Positions 34,118-46,663 of a stretch of DNA of 64,000 bases are shown piece after piece. Below the pieces are notes generated by a model. It was not told the DNA's origin. It saw only the letters and a program-made list of their open reading frames with translations, and did no database searches. Every line of letters starts with the position of its first letter. Positions within the stretch are counted from its first letter, which is position 1. The translations under genes were made by a program, and so were the position numbers. Origin of the DNA: Papaver somniferum (lineage: Eukaryota; Streptophyta; Magnoliopsida; Ranunculales; Papaveraceae); NCBI RefSeq assembly GCF_003573695.1, contig NC_039361.1, positions 136,308,777 to 136,372,776 of the forward strand, written 5' to 3'.

Positions 34118-36049
34118 ATGGATGAAGGAGGCGAAAGTGATTTCAAGAGGGAAGAATAAGAATCAACTTTAAATGTCGTAAAAGATCGATTCCGCCTTTT
34201 TGTTATCTCAATCGCCGAAGCTGAAGGTTCTATAAATTCCAATTTCATTTTGAAGGTCTCTTAATCTTGTCTAAACCTACCACTTCGTGAAATTGGACAG
34301 GGAAAAAGAACAATATGGAGATATCTGAGCATGTTATGGGTCGTATTTCTGATCTTGCCTTCAAATTTTCAGGTTAATCATAACTTCCCTAAAATAACAT
34401 TTTGTTGTTTGTTCATGTTTTGTTTTTTTAAGGCATGAGTTGGAACTGACACTGAAATACATGAGAATGATTTAGTTTATGTATAGTGGTAGATCAGCAT
34501 TAGCATGTCTTAATAACTTTTTCCATGGCATCTCTCCTCATTTTCCTAACCTTTCTTATAAGAATCACATAGTAGTATTTCGCTTATACCATGTGCATCG
34601 TTTTGTCCAAGGATATAAATTATAATCAGTCTTGATTCATGTGTAGACAGTATGGTCCAAACAAGAAAAAATTTAGCAGTTATGTTTTACGAGGATGATC
34701 TTCTCAAAATATATAGATAGATATAGATGAAAATATACAGTTGTCTTGACTCTTGATGCATTGGCTAAATCAACCTACATACACAATTATCACGACTTCT
34801 CGATCTGGCCAACTGCCAGTCTGCGATATATCCGCATACTTACCCATGTGTATCTTGTCCATGCTTCATAAGGCACTTAATGTACCTCTCACTAGCATAT
34901 GCCTAAACCGAAATGCGATAACAAAAGTTCGAATAGTTTAATTATTGCACAACACAATCCTCGTCATGGTTCCAGTTGTGAGAAAACTAGAGAGTAAAAC
35001 TTCGTAGAGATAGACAGAAGAAACAATATCCACTAGTCTTTACGCTTTTTTTGTGCCTCAGTAATTCTCCCAATAATCATCTCTTTTACTTCCTTGAACA
35101 CACATGAAACAAACTTTTATCACATTTCATAACTCATTTTCAGTTCTTTTTCCAAGCATCTTGGAGCCTAGGATTATTCGCAACTTCTTTGGCATGTCGG
35201 CATCTTACAATGAGAAGATAGAATACAAGGAAATAAAAGGTGGGTGTTGTGCTACCACAAAATCTCTCTTTTTGCATCAAATGAAAACTCTAGGATCTTT
35301 GTTATTTGAATGAGATTAACTATGTTATGTAATGGTGAATGTTTTCTTCCTTTTTTTAGAGTTCGAAAAGCCTTTTAGGGTTTAAGGAACAAAATAAGTC
35401 GGCAAGTTTTTAGTTTTTAGTTTACGTTTCTTGTGTGTAAAATTGCTTTCTCTTTGACAAGAACAACTGGCTAAGGATCTAGAGCTATTTGCACAACATG
35501 CAGGTCGCAAGTGTGGGAACGTATACGATGTTATACTTTATGGTAAGTGTATCCACTTATTTGTAATTTTAAAGTCTTACTAGGGAAAGTGTGTATTTAC
35601 CATTTTATGATTTCTGCACTTGAGGTGTTGAAAGTCGCATAGTATATGTGATGGATCTCACAATTATTTCTTTAGCACTTAACTCGACTAGATATATACT
35701 TTGTGGTTGTAGTTTACTCTTGATAATGTATTTAAATATGTACTCAAGTACACTGCTGGGGGTAGATTTTAAGCTACCAAATTGTACCTTCCCTCCCAAT
35801 ACCCATTTTCTTAGTCTTTTGGAGATATCACCCTTTATTATTCCATTAATATATGTCCCTTTTCAACATTAGTACTAATGTATGGCACCAAATTTGGTTG
35901 CAGCCCATAGGGACAAACATTTGGCCTCTTCGTTGAGGTTTTTCAGCGCTGAACTAAAGAGGAAAGAACCCCAATCTGAGAATAAACAGAAGAAAACTTC
36001 TAAGAAAGAAAATAAAATTCCCTCGGGTACTTCATATACAATGATCTGA
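34118..36049 (+). pseudogene. MHF1: CENP-S / MHF1 homologue, four exons, with an early in-frame stop
   Basis: MHF1 (CENP-S) is a histone-fold protein. With MHF2 it binds branched DNA, partners the FANCM helicase (anti-crossover role in plants) and joins the CCAN at centromeres. Exons by splice signals and frame are 34118-34226, 34301-34372, 35462-35542 and 35904-36049. They give DRFRLFVISIAEAE, then MEISEHVMGRISDLAFKFS, then EQLAKDLELFAQHAGRK and YAHRDKHLASSLRSF with a Lys-rich tail (EPQSENKQKKTSKKENK). All phases agree. Codon 14 is TAA (34157-34159) while the frame continues on both sides, so a protein from this ATG would be truncated. A downstream Met (34315) would lose helix 1 of the fold. 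The loop CGNVYDVIL departs from the usual plant SVNMEDVIL (from memory). Recent pseudogene or N-terminally altered gene. Confidence 0.75.
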
Positions 36050-37947
36050 ATCATTTATCTTTGTCTTTTTTTAGTAGCAGTACCATGGACGATATGATCA
36101 CATACCCTATTTGGAGAAAATGTTCCTCTCATGTTGAGGAAGCAAACGTTCCTTAACCTCAGTCACTATATATGTGTTATTCTTAGGTAACCATACCCCA
36201 TGTATGATATCTAGAGTGCTAGAATTGTTAGCATGTTACTCTTCATATTTGTGACGCCATTGATCTTCTTTATTTAAATCATACATTGGGCGAAGAGTTT
36301 GTTAATTATTTTATTAATTACTACCTCCGACCTCTGTTTCATGTATGAAACGAGTCCATCTTTTTGAAACTGAAGAATGGTAATTTTCTTAGTAATTGAT
36401 CATGTGAAAAGCTAAAGTATGACTGCCACCAAAGTTTACTTATCTAGGAAACTTTACTTTCACGATTCTCTATTATTTTCTTCTTAGTAAAGAGATCTTA
36501 ATATCCCACTTGCATTATTGGAAAGCGGTTGGCTTTACATTGAAGGTTGTTTGTTTTATTGTAAGTGTTTTCGCTATCTCCATCTAGAAAATAAGATGGA
36601 TCCCACTAATAAATGATGACATTTATTTTAAGTTATTTACTTTTCCTATGATTTTTGTTAAAGGGGGAGCGAAAATCGTATTCGACTCGGTAATTAGGAT
36701 CAACTCATTAAAATTTTCTAACTCATACAATTTACCTTTACAACCCACACAAACTCTTCACACGCCACGATCCTAGAGCTTTTATTTCACTATGGCAACC
36801 ATAGAAAAATTTACTTTCTCTTATATTCATCTTCTGAATGTGATTCAGCTCTATGGTACATTGATACTTATTCTAATTGATTGTACTTTCGTGGTGAAGA
36901 CTGTAAACGTTCAAATCTGTAACTCTTATACTCGGAAAAAACTTAAGTTTCATGTATATTATATATGATGTTTTTCGTATCTGGCTGCTTTGTTTATTTT
37001 TTCAATTTATGAAGCTTACATTTGATGTTGTTATTCTGCCTTTGGTGATGATTATTTATGAATCAACATTGTCTAGACATAACTTAAAGCATATTAGAAG
37101 CCGGTATCAACCTGATCTTCTTTGATTGTGGGAGGAAGGAAGAATCAAAAATTTAATAACTAATTCTCCTTCAACTGCGTTAATTCCCAAAATGTTTGAC
37201 TTGGCCGATAGACTTACACGTGCACATAACCAGTGATTATTTGATGGATAATTGTTTGATAGTTGTTATTATTTATTTGGACTTGGTTAAAACAGCAAAG
37301 GAACGATCATGCATGGATGATTTTTCGGTGAACATTTCTTATTTGTAGATGATGGTAACTTATTTTGATGGTGATGTTTGAGAGATATAGAATTAACACA
37401 TTTGACTGATGCCAATCTAGTACCACTAGTGATAGAAATCTTTGTGAAAGTAGCGTTAATGGATTGATTAACGGATTCAAATTATTGAGGTTCACTCATG
37501 CAGGAGATAATAATTTATGATTATTATTGAAACCAAAGACATTTTAGGGTTCATGATTTTTTTACCAAAAGAAGAAGACATCAAAAGAATGAATTGTTTT
37601 GTTAAAGTGCGTAAAAGGTTGTGTTGTTTGCAAGGGTAATTTAGGCCGTATTAGAAAAATTTAAAGAGATGATCTTAGTTACCCAGTCGACTACAATTTT
37701 TGCTCTCCTCAGATCACGTTTTGCTTTCCTTTTAACAAAAGTTTTTCCTAGATGAGTTTAGTAATGACCAATGACTACCATTATAAGATTAAGTTCGTTT
37801 AGATATATTCTCCCCTAAGCTTGAGACTTGAATTGTAAGGCTATAAATTGTTTATGAGTTAACTTTTTTGGATCCCCGCTCATCTTTAATATGATATTCT
37901 ATTATACTTAGATTTGCCTCGGGAGTGCGTGCTTCTCTTGTCATGAC
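36050..37947. other. Intergenic, AT-rich, no gene recognised
   Basis: No ORF with a recognisable domain. A purine tract TAAAGGGGGAGCG at about 36660 resembles an LTR-element polypurine tract, but no LTR end follows that I can define. Confidence 0.5.
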
Positions 37948-39584
37948 TGATGTGATTGTTTTTTGATTGAGTTGTAGTAATAGGTTCGTTGAGACTTGTG
38001 AAAGCAAAAGATTTTAGATTTAATGAAATTTAAAAACAAACAAAACTTAATTCAAGATTATTAGGAATAACCAAGACACTGATTCCACTATCACACATGA
38101 ATAAATTATGGCAAATAATCAAAAACTCTAATTATCTTTTAAGTCCCTTATTTATTAATTCACAATTAATCAAACATATTCTCAAATATTAATTGTATTC
38201 CCCAAGCATAGACTATCAATTGATTAAACAAAGTATAATCTATCAAATTGAATCACAAGTAATTAAGAAAATTATGTAAACATTTAAAAACTCTGCAAGA
38301 GCAGTGATTGAGTAAATTATAATTAAAAAATTAGAGAGAATGAAATAGTTACCCATTATTCATGCGTGAATAACTTCCTCATTGCCTTGGTTGTGGGAGA
38401 ATTAGCTCATCATCATGTCGGAAACACACTCAAAATTCATTTTTATTGCTCAAAGGGTGTTTACAAAGATGAAATGGAGAAAAAATATTAAAAACCGGGT
38501 TTGCAACAGTTATAAGTGTTACAAATTAAAAAGAACGATAGAACAGTACTGTCGCTGGTTCTCGACCCTCGCCTGTGTGTCGTTTCCACTGTTGAAAAAT
38601 GACTGTCTTGGATGGTCTGTTCTTCGCGTTCTCAGATGAGCAGCAACAGAAAAGTATTTTTGGTGCTTGATTTTCTCGACTCTGTGATGCTCTATAATCT
38701 TCTCAAACTCTCCGTAACCCTTCTAAGATGCCAGAACACGCTTTATATACACAACAACTTCAAAATATCTCGTAATAATGTCTCCAAATTCTCTCACAGC
38801 AAAGCCATTACTCGGGAATATATTATTTCCAAAGTTATGGTTTTAAATCCTTCTTTACATCTTTCACGTGTCTATTGCAACCCAGAGTTCTCCATACATG
38901 TGCAGTACACGAATTAGAGTCCCAACAGCACACGAAATTCATCGCAAGTCCCGTGAAAACTCTCCCACGAACGTGTTGCTTTGTTTGCTTCAAACCCACG
39001 ATGCAGCCAACTCTAACCGAAACCATCGACCATACCATCCCTGTTTGGTCCAAACAGGCCCAAAGCAACCAAACCCAGTGATTGATTCTCGCTCAAACTC
39101 CTCGGAATTCGAAACAGAGCTTTTCCTTTGAAGATAAACCCGAGATTCTATTTTTTCTTCAACTTCACCATTATAGCCAATTCTGGTCGAAACCATTGAT
39201 CATACCATGCTTGTTAAGCTTAAACAGGCCTTCCCATGAAATTCCAACCATTGAATATCCTTGAATCTTCTCCAAAATCAAACTGTCGAAGAAGAACCAA
39301 ATTTCCCGCCAAAAACATAATTTGAATGTTGAAGATGAAGTGCCCTGAATCCGTTCTGCGGGTGCCTTTAACACCGGGTGCTCTGGGGGTACCCTTATCC
39401 AAAACGAGAGTGCCTTTAGTAATTTTTCCAGGGTACCTTTAACAACTTTTCGAGCCAAAATTTCCAAAAAACGTTTATTCCCCAAAAATACCTACAAACA
39501 CATAAAACACCAAAATAAGTACGAAATCGAGTACTAAGAATACAGAAAATTGTGGAAAACTTAGACACAAAAATGTGTCTATCA
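37948..39584 (-). repeat. 3' LTR of the Athila element
   Basis: 1,637 bp, TGATAGACACATTTTTG to CACATCA on the minus strand. Over about 108 bases compared by eye it differs from the 5' LTR at four positions. Overlapping ORFs (38415-38639, 38612-38917, 38868-39131 and others) recur in the other LTR (47126-47629 and others) and are not genes. Confidence 0.95.
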
Positions 39585-40727
39585 AATACCCCCAAACTTA
39601 GTATTTGCTAGTCCTCGAGCAAATCTAATATAAAATGACTACACTTAGCACGTGCAGCAAGCCGTTAAACCGCTAGGTGGCCCTAGCGGCGGAGTGTTGT
39701 CTCCGGAGGGTTTACCAGAGGTGTACCCACAAAACCTTTACTCCAGACCCTAGCTATTTACGCAAAACCTTGGATGGCACTAAAGAATCTCCTTGGTTGG
39801 CATACAAACATTGACTATAGGAGGAAGTACCCTGATGCGAAATTCCAATTGTTGTACACAAGTTTGCACTCAGCATGCTATAATTCATATATAAGTGACA
39901 GAGCTCTACTCAGATAGTTTCTAGGCATCATAACCGGAGTCAACCAATCACATGGAAAGATTAAGAAGATGGATAAAGAGAAAAATAGACGGTTAAAGTG
40001 AACAGTGTTTCCCATATCTGTCTGAAGGCCTCTGCCAAGATGATCCTATCCTAATGGACTGAGATACCGGTCTGACTAATTTCAACACAACTAGAAAATA
40101 CAAGGGAACCAGTGGTCGATAAACCTAACTATAGGTCAACACAACTGGCATATACAAGGGCACCAGTGGTCGATTTTATTGATTTTATTCCGGTTGGTCT
40201 GATGGTTTGGTCTCAATTTTTTTTTTTTTTAATATCTCAATCTCTCTATTTTCACCTAGCAATAGTAACAACTTGAGTCGTGTGCCCCACCAAATCACTT
40301 AAGAAATAAAAATAGAAGGGATTAGGATTCAACGAGTTATGGCGAAACTACCATGTTTTTTTAATTCATACACCTGAGCTCTGTGCTTTTATGAATAGAC
40401 TCTTTAGATGTTTCCATCTAATCAGATTGGTTCCCCAACTCTTATAATAAAGATGTTCCCATCCACTTAGATTGGTTAGTGCCAACCTTAATAAGCATAA
40501 ATTTCGAGGCTCTGGAGTTTATTTATTGCAACTAAAAGCTAACAAAAAGTTTCTTCCCCACCCCCAAACTTAAATCTAACATTATCCTCAATGTTTCTAA
40601 TGAAAGAGAAATACAAAAAAGTAAAGTAACATGAGGAATCAGTAAAGAGAGAAGTCGGAAAGATAGTACCTGGGTGAAGAGAGAAATCAAAAACTAATAT
40701 ACAACATACAATCGCCTCGATGATCAA
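39585..40727 (-). other. Athila 3' untranslated region with polypurine tract
   Basis: The minus strand reads AAGTTTGGGGGTATT immediately before the 3' LTR, a usual gypsy purine tract. A second copy of the TTTGGGGG motif lies near 40560. I see no env-like ORF; the only ORF over 60 codons is 40539-40727. A T/A-rich run lies at about 40215-40230. Confidence 0.7.
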
Positions 40728-42114
40728 TCAAGGGTAAACAGGGTCCTCCAGAGGGACCTCCTCAACATCACCTGTAGGAAAGGGATCTAAATAGGGTTTC
40801 AATCTCTGACCGTTAACCTTCGAAGAACTACTACCATCCGGTGTCTCAATCTCAACAGCTCTATGAGGAAAGACAGTGCGAACAATAAAAAGGACCCGTC
40901 CACCGAGAACGTAACTTCCTAGGGAAAAGATGCAAGCGGGTATCATATAGAAGAACTTTTTGACCTGGAGAAAATGACTTTCTAAAAATATTTTTTTATC
41001 ATGCACAAATTTCATTGTGTTCTTATACTCCTTCGCACTATCGTAAGCATCTATACAAATCTCTTCCAACTCATTGAGCTGGAGTTTCCTATAGGCTCCT
41101 GCCTTGTCCAGTGAAAAATTTAGCTACTTAACAGCCCAATAAGCTCTATGTTCTAACTCAACAGGTAAATGACATGCCTTGCCATACACAAGTCGATAAG
41201 GCGACATTCCAATGGGGGTCTTAACACACAGTACGGTAAGCCCATAAGGCATCAGTAAGCCTAGACGACCAGTCTTTCCGATTAGGATTAACTGTTTTCT
41301 ATATACGTTTTATCTCCCTATTAGAAACCTCTACTTGACCACTAGTCTGTGGATGATACGTGGTAGCTACCTTATGTGTAATACCATATTTCTTCATCAA
41401 AAGCCTAAAAGGTCTATTACAAAAGTGCGACCCTCCATCACTAATTATAGCACGCGGTGTACCAAAACGTGTAAGTATATTGTTTTTCAAGAACTCAATC
41501 ACAACCCTATGGTCATTGGTTTTACACGCAACCGCCTCAATCCACTTAGAGACATAGTCTACAGCGACAAGGATGTAAAGGTTACCAAAAGAGTTAGAAA
41601 ACGGACCCATAAAGTCAATACCCCACACATCAAAGACCTCAACTACTAAAATAGGGTTCAAGGGCATCATGTTCCTACGGGAAATGGTTCCTAATTTCTG
41701 GCAACACTCACAAGTAACACAGTGACTATGGGAGTCTTTAAACAACGAAGGCCAATAGAATCCACACTGCAATATCTTAGCAGCAGTCTTCTTATTACTA
41801 AAGTGACCCCCACAAGCATGATCATGACAAAAGGAAATAATATTGGACTGGTCACTCTCAGGTATACATCTCCTAATAATCTGGTCTGGACAATACTTAA
41901 ACAAATAAGGATCATCCCAAAAGAAGTGATTCACCTCGGCTAAAAACCTAGAACGATCTTGTTTACCCCAATGTTGGGGCATTCGACTAGTAACAAGATA
42001 ATTCACTATATTCGCATACCAAGGTGCTTGGGTAACAAAGAACAGTTGTTCATCAGGAAAACTATCCCTAACAGGAGGAGAATCATTAAGGGTATCCACA
42101 ACAAGCCTAGACAA
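40728..42114 (-). pseudogene. Athila integrase, interrupted
   Basis: The 41299-42114 part holds the zinc-binding N-terminus ([17 protein letters not shown], then CVTCECCQ). It also holds a catalytic core with all three acidic residues in context: D in [10 protein letters not shown] in [11 protein letters not shown] and E in [11 protein letters not shown]. An in-frame stop follows REIKRI, with matching text ([10 protein letters not shown]) beyond it. The C-terminal part resumes at 40728-41069 with [12 protein letters not shown] and KVNGQRLKPYL, and contains a frameshift in the preceding block. Integrase inserts the cDNA into host DNA. The catalytic residues survive but the chain is broken. Confidence 0.85.
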
Positions 42115-42125
42115 GTGGTCTGCTA

Positions 42126-42480
42126 CTACATTTCTGAACCTTTTTTATCTCTAATGTCTAAGGAAAATTCCTGCAACAATAGGATCCATCTAATCAATTT
42201 AGGTTTAGTATCCTTCTTGGAAAGAAGATACTTCAAAGCAGCATGATCGGTAAAGATTATGACCTTAGAACCTAAGAGGTAGGATCTAAACTTGTCTAAG
42301 GCAAACACAATAGCTAATATTTCCTTCTCCGTAGTGGTATAGTTCAACTGGGCATCATTCAGAGTTTTGCTAGCATAGTAAATCACATGAAGTAACTTAT
42401 TTTCTCACTGACCTAGCACAACACCAATAGCATAATCTGAAGCATCACACATGATCTCAAAGGGTAGGTTCCAGTTGGGT
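42126..42480 (-). pseudogene. Athila RNase H domain with in-frame stop
   Basis: The frame runs PFEIMCDASDYAIGVVLGQ, then TGA (about 42407), then [31 protein letters not shown] and [12 protein letters not shown] one-base shift separates it from the RT frame near 42500. RNase H removes the RNA strand during cDNA synthesis. Confidence 0.85.
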
Positions 42481-42487
42481 GCCTGGA

Positions 42488-43591
42488 CTATGGGGGCGGT
42501 AGTGAGAAATTCTTAAGCTTCTCAAAAGCCTCTAAACAAGCATCATCAAAGACAAACTTAACGTCTTTTGCAAGAAAATTGCAAAGAGGTATATAAATGA
42601 AGCTAAAATCCTTAATGAATCGACGATAAAAACCTGCGTGTCCTAAGAATGACCTAATATCTCTTAGGGTTTTTGGGACCTGTAAAGTTTTAATAAGGTC
42701 AAATTTGGATCTATCTACCTCTATACCCTTCGAAGATATGATATTCCCTAGAACAATTCCTGAACGAACCATGAAGTGACATTTCTCCCAATTAAGCACT
42801 AAATTCTTTTCCTTACACCTAGTCAAAACTAATGACAAATGATGCAAGCACTCATCAAAAGACAAACCAAACACTAAAATATCATCCATAAAGACCTCTA
42901 AGAACCGTTCTACCATGTCAGAAAATATGCTCAACATACAACGTTGAAAGGTCGCAGGGGCATTACATAGGTCGAAAGGCATGCGTCTATACGCAAAGGT
43001 ACCAAAGGGACAGGTAAAAGTGATTTTCTCTTGGTCTTCTGGGGATATGACAATCTGATTATAACCGCAGTATCCATCTAAAAAGCAATAATGGCTACGT
43101 CCAGCTAATCTCTCTAGCATTTGGTCGATGAAGGGAAGGGGAAAGTGGTCATTCCTAGTGACCTTGTTCAATTTCCTATAGTCAATACAGACACGCCAAC
43201 CCGTGGTCACCCGGGTTGGGATTAACTCATTTTTATCATTCTGGACTACAGTAATACCGTATTTCTTGGGAACAACCTGAACGGTGCTGACCCACTTACT
43301 GTCTGAAATGGGGTAGATAATGCCTGCATCTAACAGCTTAAGAACATCGGTTCGAACTACTTCTTTCATATTAGGGTTCAGCCGACGTTGCATCTCCCTA
43401 GAAGGTTTGGTGTCACTCTCTAAATAGATATGATGCATACAATCAGTAGGACTTATACCCTTAATGTCTACTATGGTCCACCCTAAAGCTTCCTTGTTAT
43501 TCTGAAGGACGGTCACTAGCCTACTTTCTTGATCACTATCCAAGTCGGATGCTATAATCACAAGTAAAGTTTCAGATGGGCCTAAAAACAC
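42488..43591 (-). pseudogene. Athila reverse transcriptase
   Basis: 367 residues open. Domains in order: linker KGISPTDCMHHIYLE; fingers/palm KWVSTVQVVPKKYGITVV and GWRVCIDYRKLNKVTRNDHF; active-site aspartates in YCFLDGYCGYNQ and FMDDILVF; then FLGHAGFYRRFIKDFS. The usually invariant MPFGLCNAP reads MPFDLCNAP. At the N-terminal side a one-base frameshift (about 43610) separates it from the preceding text. This is the domain that places the element in the Athila group. Confidence 0.9.
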
Positions 43592-43851
43592 ATACTTCAG
43601 GGATGTGATAATGGTTTAAAGTCCAACTTAGGAGGCTTTTCTAACGAAGGAACTAGGGTAGACTCAGAAACGGGTAGAGGTTCGAACTTAGGTTTTCAGC
43701 CATTACTAGTGTCTATCAAAGGGGTTGAATCTAACAAAGCATTCACCTCATTAATCACATCGTCATCATCAAAATCAATCCCAAAGTGGGCTAGGCATTT
43801 ATCTAATGGATCTTCTAACAAAGTGTTTGGTAATGACTCCCCGAATAATGT

Positions 43852-44352
43852 TCATATCATGTTCACCTCTTCTATGTTCGAGTCATCTAGTTTAGAGGGT
43901 AGCTTACTAATATTAAAAATGTTCAGAACAATAGTCATATTACCAAAAGACAAATTCATAATACCATTTCGACAGTTAATGATCGCATTGGATGTAGCTA
44001 AAAACGGGCGACCTAAAATCACTGGTATTTGGTTCTCTGGGTCAGGGACAGGTTGGGTATCTAGGATAACAAAATCCACTGGATAAATAAACTTGTAGAC
44101 CTCAATAAGAACGTCCTAGATCACACCACGAGGAATTTTAACGGACCTATCATCTAAGTGAATTGTCATCTGGGTAGGTTTCATCTCACCAAGTCCTAGC
44201 TTAAGGTACACATGGTATGGTAGTAAGTTCACACTGGCTCCTAAGTCAAGCAAAGCTTTCTCGACACGGTATTTACCTATTATGCAAGAAATATTAGGGG
44301 ACCCTGGGTCTTTATACTTAGGAGTAGTGGTATTCTGAATAATAGAACTCAC
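43852..44352 (-). pseudogene. Athila protease region
   Basis: Two open stretches, 44116-44352 and 43852-44079. The first contains the retropepsin-type motif KALLDLGASVNLLP, the form seen in Athila, and LGLGEMKPTQMTIHLDDRSV. The second contains VILGRPFLATSNAIINCRNG. A stop at about 44113 separates them in the same general frame. Confidence 0.8.
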
Positions 44353-44652
44353 ATGACTAGTTAGGAAGGCTTTCTTCTAGACACTAAGTTTTCGCTTTCG
44401 CGTACACATATCCTTAAGAAACTTGGAATAAGCGGGAATCTGCTTAATCGCATCTAATAATGGGAGGTTGACAGTAACCTGCTTAAAAACCTCCAATATA
44501 TCATTAATGTTGGACTCCCTCTTAGTTGGAACTAGCAGCTGGAGTAACGGGGCTCTGGGAACAAAGTCGGGCTCAGCAGGACCCTCATTGGACTCTTTGG
44601 AGACTCTATCAGTCTCCTCATTTTCTGGCTCAGAAGGGTGAACTACAGCATA
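44353..44652 (-). other. Gag-protease linker of the Athila element, decayed
   Basis: Short interrupted frames with text such as PLLDAIKQIPAYSKFLKDMC (minus strand, about 44400-44460), typical of the region between gag and protease in Athila. No intact ORF. Confidence 0.6.
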
Positions 44653-45645
44653 TTAACTATCAGGCATGGCAAACTTATTGTCAACTTTCTTTCCACTCCT
44701 AAGGATTGTTATAAAATTCACATGATTGTACGATTTCTCTCCTTTAGGGTTAGGATCAGTTTGACTAGGGAACCTTCCATCTACTCTTTCACTAAGAAAC
44801 TTAGCTATTTGGCCAAATTGAAGTTCTAAGTTAGCAAGAGACTGGGAATTATTCTCAAAATTCTGTTTGGTTTCTTCTTGAAAACCATAGTGGTTCTTTG
44901 ATAACATCTCATGGTTCTTTGCTAACATAGTAAGGGTTTTTTCTAAGGTGGAGATCTTTTTCTCATTCTGAAACTGGGGTTGACTTGAAGAGTTCTTAGC
45001 ATAATCAAAACCTGGGGGAGGCTGAGAATTACTAGAATGTCCTTGATTTTGACCCTTAGACCAAGAAAAATTAGGATGGTTTCTCCAACCAGGGTTGTAA
45101 GTCTCTGAGTATGGGTCAAACTTTTGTCGGTTCTCAAACCTAGCATTGTTATAGACAACATGGGCTTGCTCTTCACTAACCTGACCTTCCCAAAATGAGT
45201 TATTGGGTTCTACTCCATAATTAGACACTTGAGAGGCTCTAAACCTATCACCAGGTTCAACAAGAGACCTATGTTTAGGATGATTCAATTCCAAAGCTTC
45301 TAACCTACTAGACAAAGCAGCAAACTTAGCATCAGACCCGAAGCTTGTATCTACCACATTGGTGCTACTTTTATTGACCAAGAGTCTTTTTGGGGGTTCA
45401 ACACAAGACTCCCACTGTTGGGATTTTTCGGCGACAACTCCTAAGAAGGTAAAACCATCATCATCACTTTTACTAGTGAACTCACCAGCGCACATAGACT
45501 CAACCATGGCTTTGGTTGAATAGTCTAAACCATCATAAATAATCTCTACTAGTTTTATCTTATCAAATCCATGGTGAGGACACTGGGATAGGAGATCATT
45601 GAATCTCTCTAAAAACCTATAAAGAGACTCTTCCTCTTGTTGCAC
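44653..45645 (-). pseudogene. Athila gag, N-terminal part missing
   Basis: 330 residues. The mid-gag block is present (EESLYRFLERFNDLLSQCPH, then IIYDGLDYSTKAMVESMCAG), followed by a Gln/Asn-rich linker and a C-terminal coiled region (EKTLTMLAKNHEMLSKNH). The upstream half normally seen in Athila gag is absent. Just before the ORF there is a stop, and then leader-type sequence (GGTTTGCTTAAATTGTAACG on the minus strand, about 45720-45750) begins. I infer an internal deletion. Confidence 0.8.
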
Positions 45646-46640
45646 ACTAGCACTAATTTTCTGCCTAACATGTTTCTAGATTGTTTATAGACCAGCTTCT
45701 AATCCTTCGAAAGGGAATTCGTTACAATTTAAGCAAACCCCTCTGGAATCAATCCGAGTTAAAGTAAGTTGAATCGAGACGAGGGAAGCTCAGTGGAGCT
45801 TTGATACCCAAGGCCTCACCGGCGTTACAAGGCGGCGTATTTAACTCGCAAAAACCATTATGAACTTTGAAGCATGCTTAAAAGAGTAACCAATATTTTT
45901 TGAATGACTTTCCTATTAAGCTCGTTACCCTATAGGTCTCGTTCTAGTCAAATTTTAGGCTTAGGTTCGCGTTTGGTTTCGTTTTCCTAAGGCGGGCAAG
46001 AAGGGAACGGTGATGAAATCCGAACCCTTATCTTGTATGGCCAGTCCTTGCCCTTTACTAGGAATTTAAAGCAACCGTTTTCAAATCCTCAGCATATATG
46101 CAAACGAAGGAATACAGTAAATCGTTGACAGGGGATTCGCGAGTGTTTCGACAAACTTACCTCCCGTACCAGACGGGGGATGAACCGCTGAAGTCGACTC
46201 GGACCACGACTCCTATGTCATGTACGAACCCGAGGGGCCCAGGCGATATCGTAATCGCGGTCCCTCTCTACAAACCGTTTATATTTAAACTACCCTTCCG
46301 TAGGGTTTTAAAAAAAATAAAGTCCCAAAGTCCACAGTCCAAAGTCCAAAAATAAAGTGCAAAAGAAAAAGATAATCTAAAAAAAAAAATTCTAAATTTT
46401 TTTTGTCTCTCTCTCTCTCTCTTTTTTTTAATTAATTTTTCTTCTTCTTTTCTTTCGCTCTCCTCGCTTTGCTTTTACTTCAAATCTTTAAGTATTCACC
46501 AAAAACTTTGGCAATTTTTTCTTTCGCTCCAAACTCCAAAATCTGTAAGGAAAAGACAAAAACCCAAAAATGTAAAGAAGAACAAATAAAATAAAAATGA
46601 AAAACAATTAAAAACCTAAAAAATCTAGACTAAAGAAAAG
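45646..46640 (-). other. Athila 5' leader
   Basis: Non-coding on the minus strand. It contains a pyrimidine/purine-rich segment with a (CT)n run near 46405-46425. The plus-strand ORF 46098-46355 is antisense and unsupported. Confidence 0.6.
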
Positions 46641-46660
46641 TCCGCGTCGGCGGCGCCAAA
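46641..46660 (-). other. Primer-binding site of the Athila element
   Basis: The minus strand reads TTTGGCGCCGCCGACGCGGA, close to the TGGCGCCGTTGCC-type site of Athila/Tat elements, directly after the 5' LTR end at 46664. Confidence 0.8.
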
Positions 46661-46663
46661 TAT

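Noticed and set aside
36308..36640. ACTACCTCCGACCTCTGTTTC suggesting a Stowaway-like MITE
   Set aside because: No matching inverted end was found within 400 bases.
38415..39485. Cluster of 60-104-aa ORFs duplicated at 47126-48307
   Set aside because: All lie inside the two LTRs of the Athila element.
46098..46355. 85-aa plus-strand ORF
   Set aside because: Antisense to the Athila leader; no domain.
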